Assembly: GCA_023436495.1 (NCBI GenBank)
Contig: JAEZIT010000124.1
Location: forward strand, 1 to 45,301
Reading direction: 5' to 3'
Length of the DNA stretch: 45,301 bases
DNA from: Acidobacteriota bacterium
GTDB lineage: Bacteria; Acidobacteriota; Blastocatellia; Pyrinomonadales; Pyrinomonadaceae
Below, piece by piece: positions 26,025 to 33,323 of the stretch. The notes below the pieces were generated by a model. It was not told the origin of the DNA and searched no databases. It saw nothing but the letters and a program-made list of their open reading frames with translations. Numbering within the stretch: the stretch's first letter is position 1; every line of letters starts with the position of its first letter. Both the position numbers and the translations under genes were made by a program.

Positions 26025-26858
26025 ATGCGAGTTTTCATTACTGCTGCTCTGATCGTTCTATCCGCTGCCGCTGCAGCGGTCGGGCAAGCAGATATTCGAA
26101 AGATAGACTTTAAGAATTTCACTTACGACGCCTACTGTGCCTCGGATACGACCGAGAAGGTTACCGTAAAGGACGGTGAATTCTTTAAAGAGACACAAGA
26201 GCTTGATTATGTCGATCGTTTCTATTTTCAGGTCTTTGGCGTATCGTACGGCGACCTTAACGGCGACGGCGCCGACGAAGCGATCGCTCTTACCGTATGC
26301 AACACGGGCGGCACAGGCAATTTTTCCGAAGGCCATGTGTTTACCTTGAAAAGCGGCAAGCCCTCCAAGATCGCATACGTTCCCGGCGGCGACCGAGCCT
26401 ATGGCGGGCTTCGTTCATCACAGGTAGAGAACGGCTTGCTGGTAGTAGAATCCAACGACGTCGGCGAAAATGGCGGCGCCTGCTGCCCGGAGTTTGTTGT
26501 GACGAACCGCTACAGGCTGCAGGGCGGAAGGCTCATAGAAGTTGGCACGGCAGAGCGTCGCGAACTCTATCCTGCCGAACGCGTCACCTTCGCTAAGGGC
26601 ACATCGGGGAAGACGTTCAAGGTAACGATCCCGGCTCAGGAGTTAAAACGGCTGGTCGTTGGGGCCCGGGCAGGCCAGACGCTGACCGTGTCCATCGATA
26701 CGGACAAAGCATCTCTTCGCCTGCTCCAAGACGCGTCGGTTACGGAAGGTGCAAACAATTTCCTCGCGCGGCTGCCCAAGAACGGCGATTACACGATAGA
26801 GATCCAGAATTTCCAAGAGATCGACGCCGAGATAACCGTAAATATAAAGATTCGGTAA
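26025..26858 (+). CDS. Secreted protein of unknown function with one FG-GAP-like loop
   Basis: The 277-residue protein has a clear signal peptide (1-22, 'VFITAALIVLSAAAAAVGQA'). 'VSYGDLNGDGADEAIALTV' looks like a single Ca2+-type loop as found in integrin-like repeats. A 'GGACCPE' double Cys follows ('NGGACCPEFVVTNRYRL'). The C-terminal part ('RARAG..LTVSIDTDK', 'LPKNGDYTIEIQNF') resembles a PPC-like beta-sandwich. It may be a periplasmic or surface protein; no catalytic site seen. It stands alone between TerC and the amidohydrolase. Confidence 0.75.
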   Translation: MRVFITAALIVLSAAAAAVGQADIRKIDFKNFTYDAYCASDTTEKVTVKDGEFFKETQELDYVDRFYFQVFGVSYGDLNGDGADEAIALTVCNTGGTGNFSEGHVFTLKSGKPSKIAYVPGGDRAYGGLRSSQVENGLLVVESNDVGENGGACCPEFVVTNRYRLQGGRLIEVGTAERRELYPAERVTFAKGTSGKTFKVTIPAQELKRLVVGARAGQTLTVSIDTDKASLRLLQDASVTEGANNFLARLPKNGDYTIEIQNFQEIDAEITVNIKIR

Positions 26859-26908
26859 CGATAGCGAATGGCGTTGACATAAATCGATAATCGGGGCATC
26901 TTATCATC

Positions 26909-28513
26909 ATGCCCAGAGTATCACTTCTACTTATATTCGCCCTATTTTTAACGTCGATCAATGGAGCGTTGGCCCAGCAAGCCGAACCTTACGATCTCGT
27001 GATCACAAACGCCCGTATAATCGACGGCACCGGAAACCCTTGGTTCCGCGGTTCGGTAGCCGTAAAAGACGGCAGGATCGCACGAGTTGGAAAGTTCGAC
27101 GGGTCCAACGCCAAACAGACGATTGATGCCCAAAACAAGATCGTCGCCCCTGGATTCATCGACGTCCACGCGCATACCGAAGATATATTCGGCAATCCAA
27201 CTGCCGAGAATTTCGTCCGTATGGGCGTGACTTCACTGATCACTGGAAACTGCGGCGGGTCGGTAGTTAATGTCGGCGAATTTTTCGGACGGTTTTCGGA
27301 AAAGCCGCTCGCCGTGAACCTTGCGACGCTGATCGCGCACGGTTCGGTCCGCCGGGCAGTAATGGGCCTCGATGACCGCGCCCCGTCCGCCGATGAACAG
27401 CAGAAAATGAATTCCCTCGTTGAACAGGGTATGAAGGACGGCGCCGTTGGTTTGTCTACCGGCCTGATCTATGTTCCGGGGACATACGCCAAAACCGATG
27501 AGGTCGTCGAACTGGCAAAGGTCGCATCGCGTTTTGGCGGAACTTACGCGAGTCACATCCGAAATGAAGGCAACGGCGTTGTCGATGCGATCAAAGAAGC
27601 CATAAACATCGGCGAGCAGGCGAATTTGCCCGTTGAGATCTCGCACTTCAAGATCTCATCAAAGGCATTGTGGGGTGAAACACCCACTACGATCGGTTTG
27701 GTCGAGGATGCAAGACGCCGAGGGGTAACCGTAACTGTGGATCAGTACGCGTACACGGCATCATCGACATCCCTCGATTCGAGGATACCGAGCTGGATCC
27801 TCGCAGGCGGCCGTGATGAAGGCAGAAAACGTCTCGCGGACCCGGAAACGCGCAAGAAAGCCGCCGCGGAGATGAAAGACACACTAAAGAAATCGAAATT
27901 TAAGGATTACGCCTACGCTTACGTTGCCAGTCACCGGGCGAACCCTGAATTTAACGGCAAGAATATCGCGGAGATCACGCAGTTAGTTCGCAAGAGCAAG
28001 AAACTGGACGAACAGATCGAACAGATCTTTGATATGTACGACAAGGGCGGCGCTCAAATGGTGTTTCGCGTAATGGACGAAACGGATGTCCAGAACATAA
28101 TGCGACAGCCGTTCACGATGATCGCGTCGGACAGCGGCGTGCGGAACTTCGGATCCGGTGTTCCGCATCCCCGCGGGTACGGCAATAACGCGAGAGTTCT
28201 GGGCCGTTACGTCCGCGAATTGAAGATCATCACTCTTGAGGACGCGATCCGGAAAATGACCTCACTGCCGGCACAGACGTTCGGGCTTGCCGATCGTGGC
28301 CAGATCCACGAAGGTTTTGCTGCTGATATCGTCATTTTCGATGAGAGTACCGTCACCGACAAGGCGACTTTCGAGAATCCGCACCAATATGCCGAAGGGT
28401 TTACATCGGTCATCGTGAACGGAGCGGTCGTTTTCGACGGTCAGAAATTGACGGGAACAATGCCCGGACGGGCGTTGCGCGGCGGCGGTTACGCCCATAA
28501 TGGAGCAAAATAG
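26909..28513 (+). CDS. Secreted N-acyl-D-amino-acid deacylase family amidohydrolase
   Basis: The 534-residue protein has a signal peptide (1-22), then the composite-barrel amidohydrolase: 'YDLVITNARIIDGTG', the metal ligands H87 and H89 in 'GFIDVHAHTED', 'TGNCGGS' (C115, a metal-bridging Cys in D-aminoacylases), 'SHIRNEGNG', 'VEISHFKISS' and 'MIASDSGVRN'. The order and length match D-aminoacylases, which hydrolyse N-acyl-D-amino acids, and related dipeptidases. Its export suggests use of peptidoglycan-derived or environmental D-amino-acid compounds. Substrate is not certain. Confidence 0.9.
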   Translation: MPRVSLLLIFALFLTSINGALAQQAEPYDLVITNARIIDGTGNPWFRGSVAVKDGRIARVGKFDGSNAKQTIDAQNKIVAPGFIDVHAHTEDIFGNPTAENFVRMGVTSLITGNCGGSVVNVGEFFGRFSEKPLAVNLATLIAHGSVRRAVMGLDDRAPSADEQQKMNSLVEQGMKDGAVGLSTGLIYVPGTYAKTDEVVELAKVASRFGGTYASHIRNEGNGVVDAIKEAINIGEQANLPVEISHFKISSKALWGETPTTIGLVEDARRRGVTVTVDQYAYTASSTSLDSRIPSWILAGGRDEGRKRLADPETRKKAAAEMKDTLKKSKFKDYAYAYVASHRANPEFNGKNIAEITQLVRKSKKLDEQIEQIFDMYDKGGAQMVFRVMDETDVQNIMRQPFTMIASDSGVRNFGSGVPHPRGYGNNARVLGRYVRELKIITLEDAIRKMTSLPAQTFGLADRGQIHEGFAADIVIFDESTVTDKATFENPHQYAEGFTSVIVNGAVVFDGQKLTGTMPGRALRGGGYAHNGAK

Positions 28514-28538
28514 AGAATTTAGTTAAGTTATGATCAGG

Positions 28539-28578
28539 AGGCATGAAGATTCCGGGCGACTGAATCTTCGTGCCTTTC
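28539..28578 (+). terminator. Hairpin terminator after the amidohydrolase gene
   Basis: A 14-bp stem (AGGCATGAAGATTC / GAATCTTCGTGCCT, one G-U pair) with a nine-base loop is followed by TTCCC. It lies 26 bases after the stop codon, before the convergent RluD-type gene. The T-run is short. Confidence 0.7.
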
Positions 28579-28612
28579 CCGTGTTTGGCCGGCAATTTTC
28601 GGTTTTCGATTC

Positions 28613-29479
28613 CTAAACGAAGTCTATTCGGCTTTCGAACTCGATCCATTCCCCGCCGGCGGGATGTTTGAACCCGAGGAGATGCGCATGAAGGCATAGA
28701 CGGGCTGATTCCCTGCCGCCGCGTTCAACGTCACCAACGATCGGGTGGCCAAAATACGCGCAGTGTATTCGGAGCTGGTTCGTACGTCCGGTCACCGGTT
28801 CCATTTCGAGAAGTGTCTGTCCGTCAAACCGTTCCCGCACCCAAAACCGCGATTTTGAGTGTTTGCCGTCGTCCTTTACATTCCATAACTTCAACTCGGC
28901 GAATCGTCCGATCGGAGCTTCGATCGTCCCTTCGTCCTCCTCAACCGTTCCATCCACTAACGCAAGGTAACGCTTGCTCACTAACTTACGTTTGAAGTGC
29001 TCCGCCAAAATGCGATGCGCGCGATCCGACTTAGCGATCACCATCAGCCCCGATGTCTGTTTATCGAGTCTATGAACCAGACCCGGGCGGACAAAGCGGC
29101 CGCCGGCCGAGCCATCGCGATTCAGGTAATACGACAAGCCGTTTAGCAGCGTACCGTCCTTGTCCCTGTGCGTAGGGTGAACCAGCATACCTGCCGGTTT
29201 ATTGACCACGGCTACATGCGCATCTTCGAACACGACCTCGATCGGGATTTCCTGCGGCCGCATTGACGTGCCGCGCGATGAATCAACTTCGATCTCGATA
29301 AAATCATTCGGCCGCAGGCGATATCCGGCATTCTCAAATTCGCCGTTCACCTGGCATTTCTCCGTTTTGATCAATTCCCGCAGGTACATTTTGCTCAGCC
29401 CGCGGATGTGATCGAACAGGAATTCGTCGAGCCTGGATTTATTTGAGTCCTGCCCGACCTGGAAAGTTAATTTCGTCAT
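28613..29479 (-). CDS. RluD-type 23S rRNA pseudouridine synthase family protein
   Basis: The 288-residue protein has an N-terminal S4-like RNA-binding domain (about 15-65, 'RLDEFLFDHIRGLSKMYLRE') and the catalytic RluA/RluD motif HRLDKQTSG (136-144) with the active Asp139. 'VTGRTNQLRIH' and 'LHAHLLGFKHP' complete the fold. It changes uridine to pseudouridine in structured RNA, probably large-subunit rRNA; the exact site cannot be told from sequence. It is divergent from glnE with only 36 bases between. Confidence 0.92.
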   Translation of the reverse strand: MTKLTFQVGQDSNKSRLDEFLFDHIRGLSKMYLRELIKTEKCQVNGEFENAGYRLRPNDFIEIEVDSSRGTSMRPQEIPIEVVFEDAHVAVVNKPAGMLVHPTHRDKDGTLLNGLSYYLNRDGSAGGRFVRPGLVHRLDKQTSGLMVIAKSDRAHRILAEHFKRKLVSKRYLALVDGTVEEDEGTIEAPIGRFAELKLWNVKDDGKHSKSRFWVRERFDGQTLLEMEPVTGRTNQLRIHCAYFGHPIVGDVERGGRESARLCLHAHLLGFKHPAGGEWIEFESRIDFV

Positions 29480-29515
29480 TTGTCCGATAAACTTTGTACG
29501 TTGTAATTTTAACTC

Positions 29516-32272
29516 GTGGACGCGTCGATCGAAAACCTCCCTTCAGACCTCCCGGATGCGGATTCTGCGTCGCGGTTTATGCATCAGTTTTCCGAGTTGC
29601 ATCCCTCAAAAGCGGCAAAGCTGATGCGTTCGCCCGGCCTTTTGGCAGATGTACTGACGCTCGTCTCATACAGCCCGCTAATCGCGGCGACGCTGCTTCA
29701 GAATCCGGATTATATTACGTGGCTCGGCGCAAAACGCGGTGAAACGAGCCTCCGGACAAAGGATGAACTGCTGGAATCGCTCGCGCAATTCTCCCTTATG
29801 CACTCGCAACTGGAAACCCAGGTCTTGCTTGCGCGGTTCCGAAGGCGAGAGCTTATCAGGATATTCCTTCGCGATATTCGCCGTCTGGCGACCGTTGCCG
29901 AGATCACGGAAGAGATTTCGAATCTTGCGGATGCAGTGCTCGAATTTGCTTTGCGCTCCGCGCGGCAGACACTCGATAACCGCTACGGCAGCCCGCTCGA
30001 GACGGATGAGAAGGGCCGATCGAAACCAGCCGAGGTATGTATAGTTGCCCTCGGGAAATTGGGTTCGAAGGAGTTGAATTACTCCTCCGACATCGATCTT
30101 GTATTCATCTATTCATCAGACGGCGAGACCGCCGGCCTTGGGCCACGCGGTTCTGTGACGAATCGCGAATATTTCGTAAAACTCGCGGAATTGATAGTAA
30201 AGCTAATTGGTGAAAAGACAGGTGAAGGCGCTGCATACCGCGTCGATCTGCGACTGCGGCCGCATGGCAGGATCGGAGCATTGGCGATGTCGCTGCCTGA
30301 CACCGTCCGATACTACATGACCGAGGCGCAGAGTTGGGAGCGGCAAGTGCTCATCCGTTCGCGCGCCAGCGCCGGCGAGCTAACGATATTTCGTGAATTT
30401 GTCCTTCATCTTGAGGACCGCATCTTCTCGCCGAACGAAAGCATCGCCGCCGCGCTTGCCGGCGTCAGCTCTTCCAAGCAAAAGATAAACGTAGAGCATA
30501 TCAGCGACAAAGGCTGGGATGTGAAGCTCGGCCGCGGTGGTATTCGCGAGATCGAGTTCGTTGCGCAGGCGCTGCAGCTTGCGTACGGCGGCCGTGATCG
30601 TTGGCTACGCGCGCCTCATACGCTGATCAGCCTTTCGAGGCTCGCCGACCGCGGACTTCTGACTGAAAAGGAACTAACCGAGCTTTTCGGGGCGTACGAA
30701 TTCTTCCGCCATCTCGAACATTTGCTGCAAATGGAGCACGGGCTGCAAACACATCTACTGCCTTACGACCCGGAAAAGCGGCAAATGATCTCCCGGCGGA
30801 TGCGATTTGCCGAGATTGCCGAATTCGAGTCGGTTCTCGAGACGCACATCGCGAACGTCTCGGCGGTTTACCATCGCATTTTCGACGGTGCCGAGGACGA
30901 AATTCTCAGTATCGCCGCGAAAGCGGCCAGTGAACCGAAGGATGCCGATGCGGCCGCCGACGCGAGGTTGAGACGGCGTGAACCGGCTGCAGACATTCCA
31001 CCGTATCTGCAGGCGTCGCTCGAACGCGCGAGCATTGAACCGACGCCCGCAGCGGTCCAGGTAATCGAACGGATGTCGCGGATAACCCCTCATTTTACCG
31101 AAATGATCGCAGCAAATCCTATTCTCGTGCCAAGTCTTTCGCGTCACGAAGGCCTCGCGGAACACGATTACCCGGCTATCATAAACGCTGCAGTCGCGGC
31201 TGAAGCGGACTTCAGGGGAAAACTCTCCGCGCTGCGAAAAACGTGGAGCCGCCTGTTGATCGAGATCGTGGTCCTCGATGTGTTTGAAGAGCTGCCGCTC
31301 ACAAGCATCAAGACGCGGCAGACGCGCCTTGCGGAGGCGAGCATCGACACGGCATTCAGGATCACATTGGGCGAACTGTCACGCAGGTATGCGGTAGCGA
31401 TCGACACCCTTCCGTTCGCTATTCTGGGCCTCGGGAAGATCGGCGGTGCAGGTATCGATTACGATTCCGATCTTGATCTGGTACTTGCATACGATGACTC
31501 CAAGCAACTTCCCGTCACAGATGTCACGCACGCCGAATTCTACGGGCGCGCGGCTGAAATATTTGTGTCCGTACTTTCGGATATGACACGCGACGGCAAG
31601 CTCTACCGTGTCGATCTTCGTCTGCGGCCGCATGGAAAGGACGGGGCCACCGCGATTTCCGGGGAGGCGTTTGCCGAATACATGCGGTCGAAAGCGGCAG
31701 TCTGGGAACTACTCGCATTCGTCAAGGTACGTGCGGTCGGCGGCGACATTAAGCTGGCAAAACGAGTAGAAGACCGCATTCGTTCGATAATTCACGATCG
31801 CGCTGTGTCTATCAGCGACGAAGAACTCCGCCGGGAAACGCGCCGAGTTCGCCTCCTGCTGCAGGAACAGCGTTCGCGCGGACGGAAAGGAAAGGACATA
31901 GATATCAAATATGGTTCCGGCGGAATGCTGGACGTCTATTTCGCCATGCGGTACCTTCAGCTTCGTGACAGCGTGCCCGATGACCCAGAAAACCGTTCTA
32001 GTGCACACATGCTAAAGCGGCTTGTGGACAATCGGTCGCTGTCGTTCGAACAGTTCGAAGCAATGATCGAGGCGTATCGGTTCCTTTCAACGTTGGACCA
32101 CAACCTTCGCCTGACGGTCGGCCGAACAACACGCTTGCCGATAGCGAACCGTGAAACTCTCAATAAGATCGCGGAACGTATGGGCCTGTCGTCGGAAGCC
32201 GAACTCATCGAACACCTGACGATGCAACGAATAGCGATCCGCGAAGTTTTCGACGAGATCACCAACCCATGA
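29516..32272 (+). CDS. glnE: Glutamine synthetase adenylyltransferase / deadenylase
   Basis: The 918-residue protein holds two nucleotidyltransferase domains. The N-terminal domain carries 'GSKELNYSSDIDLVFIY' (about 182-199) and, further on, 'YRVDLRLRPHG'; the C-terminal domain carries 'GKIGGAGIDYDSDLDLVLAY' (about 640-659), again with 'YRVDLRLRPHGKDG'. The first half removes AMP from glutamine synthetase and the second adds it, under control of PII and glutamine. Length is close to the 946 residues of E. coli GlnE. The start is GTG at 29516; no strong ribosome-binding site is seen. Confidence 0.95.
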   Translation: MDASIENLPSDLPDADSASRFMHQFSELHPSKAAKLMRSPGLLADVLTLVSYSPLIAATLLQNPDYITWLGAKRGETSLRTKDELLESLAQFSLMHSQLETQVLLARFRRRELIRIFLRDIRRLATVAEITEEISNLADAVLEFALRSARQTLDNRYGSPLETDEKGRSKPAEVCIVALGKLGSKELNYSSDIDLVFIYSSDGETAGLGPRGSVTNREYFVKLAELIVKLIGEKTGEGAAYRVDLRLRPHGRIGALAMSLPDTVRYYMTEAQSWERQVLIRSRASAGELTIFREFVLHLEDRIFSPNESIAAALAGVSSSKQKINVEHISDKGWDVKLGRGGIREIEFVAQALQLAYGGRDRWLRAPHTLISLSRLADRGLLTEKELTELFGAYEFFRHLEHLLQMEHGLQTHLLPYDPEKRQMISRRMRFAEIAEFESVLETHIANVSAVYHRIFDGAEDEILSIAAKAASEPKDADAAADARLRRREPAADIPPYLQASLERASIEPTPAAVQVIERMSRITPHFTEMIAANPILVPSLSRHEGLAEHDYPAIINAAVAAEADFRGKLSALRKTWSRLLIEIVVLDVFEELPLTSIKTRQTRLAEASIDTAFRITLGELSRRYAVAIDTLPFAILGLGKIGGAGIDYDSDLDLVLAYDDSKQLPVTDVTHAEFYGRAAEIFVSVLSDMTRDGKLYRVDLRLRPHGKDGATAISGEAFAEYMRSKAAVWELLAFVKVRAVGGDIKLAKRVEDRIRSIIHDRAVSISDEELRRETRRVRLLLQEQRSRGRKGKDIDIKYGSGGMLDVYFAMRYLQLRDSVPDDPENRSSAHMLKRLVDNRSLSFEQFEAMIEAYRFLSTLDHNLRLTVGRTTRLPIANRETLNKIAERMGLSSEAELIEHLTMQRIAIREVFDEITNP

Positions 32273-32284
32273 CGGATCGCGGTA

Positions 32285-32309
32285 TGTGACACTCGGATCA
32301 AGTGTCACA
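32285..32309. promoter_or_regulatory. Perfect inverted repeat after glnE
   Basis: TGTGACACT-CGGATCA-AGTGTCACA has a 9-bp stem with no U-tail, so it is more like an operator or mRNA hairpin than a terminator. GGATCAAGT from its loop recurs at 32331-32339, just before the next gene. Confidence 0.45.
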
Positions 32310-32380
32310 CTTGCCTGCCGGATCCGCGCGGGATCAAGTTAAATATGATCGGGCCCTTACGTATTCCCACGTACACGAAA

Positions 32381-33025
32381 ATGAGAACGATCATATTAAT
32401 ACTACTGCTTGCCGCCGCTCCCGCATTTGCACAGAGCGAGATATTGACCAACGTAAATATAAAGGAAATGTCCGCAGCGGGTATCGGAACCGAAGTTATA
32501 TTGGCCAAGATACGAACGACCCCGGGCGATTATGCGGTGACCGCCGATGCCATGATCGACCTGAAAAAGGCCGGCGTTGCAGACGAGGTCGTCGCCGCGA
32601 TGATCACTGTTTTCAATAAGTCCGCTAAACAGAACCAGAGCGCCGCCGCGGAAGTGGCCGCATTGCCGCCGCCCAGCGTCGATAGAAATGTCACCGCCGC
32701 ACAGCTTCTGAAAGAAGCCCGCACGATCTACTTCGTGAAAAATTCGCTTTATCCGTCGATAGCCGACCTCGAAAGTTCTTTGTTCAAACGGCCAAAGTGG
32801 GATCGATTCAATCTGACGATTACGCGCGTTCGGTCGGACGCGGACCTGGTCGTCGAAATAAACCATGAATTTATGACGCACTATGCGTTTCGCGTGACGG
32901 ACCGAAGGACGGGACGAGTAATAACCGCGAGCGGCGTCACCAGCCTCGGCGGAGCATTGTCCGGCAATATTGCCGACAAGCTGATAAAGCGATTTAGCGA
33001 GGTTCTGGCGAACCCAACGCATTAG
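32381..33025 (+). CDS. Exported protein of unknown function
   Basis: The start at 32381 gives a good signal peptide (1-17, 'MRTIILILLLAAAPAFAQ'); an ATG 12 codons upstream would spoil it. The 214-residue protein has 'TNVNIKEMSAAGIGTEVILA' and 'DAMIDLKKAGVADEVVAAMI', helical repeats found at the N-terminus of many exported acidobacterial and Bacteroidota proteins. A mixed domain with 'LLKEARTIYFVKNS' and 'TDRRTGRVITASGVT' follows. Function unknown; probably periplasmic. Confidence 0.72.
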   Translation: MRTIILILLLAAAPAFAQSEILTNVNIKEMSAAGIGTEVILAKIRTTPGDYAVTADAMIDLKKAGVADEVVAAMITVFNKSAKQNQSAAAEVAALPPPSVDRNVTAAQLLKEARTIYFVKNSLYPSIADLESSLFKRPKWDRFNLTITRVRSDADLVVEINHEFMTHYAFRVTDRRTGRVITASGVTSLGGALSGNIADKLIKRFSEVLANPTH

Positions 33026-33035
33026 CCCGCGTTGA

Positions 33036-33239
33036 TCAAACGTTCGTCATTCGCGGCTCGGCCTCCTCGTACCAGCAGCGCGGGCAGAACAGGTGACGAG
33101 TGCGTTCGGCGGCCGTAAATTTCGCGCTCGCGGGCATGCGCTCGACCAAAAACTGCTCCTCATCGCTCAACTCATCCCAATTTTTCATTCCCCATTCGCC
33201 GCAGCGTGGGCATGTCCTAGATGTGCCGAAACTTTCCAT
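33036..33239 (-). CDS. Small zinc-ribbon protein
   Basis: The 67-residue protein has two CPRC knuckles, 'CPRCGEWG' (10-17) and 'FCPRCWYEE' near the C-terminus, separated by a helical region ('LSDEEQFLVERMP'). This four-Cys layout most likely binds one zinc ion. It has no further domain; DNA, RNA or protein contact cannot be told. It converges with the exported protein gene, with 10 bases between stops. Confidence 0.75.
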   Translation of the reverse strand: MESFGTSRTCPRCGEWGMKNWDELSDEEQFLVERMPASAKFTAAERTRHLFCPRCWYEEAEPRMTNV

Positions 33240-33323
33240 CTTCTTTTTGCGTTAAAACCATTTCAGTTTACTATTCTAAGGTTCGCAAAATAAAATTTTC
33301 TCAGCAGAAAAACACCATATAAA

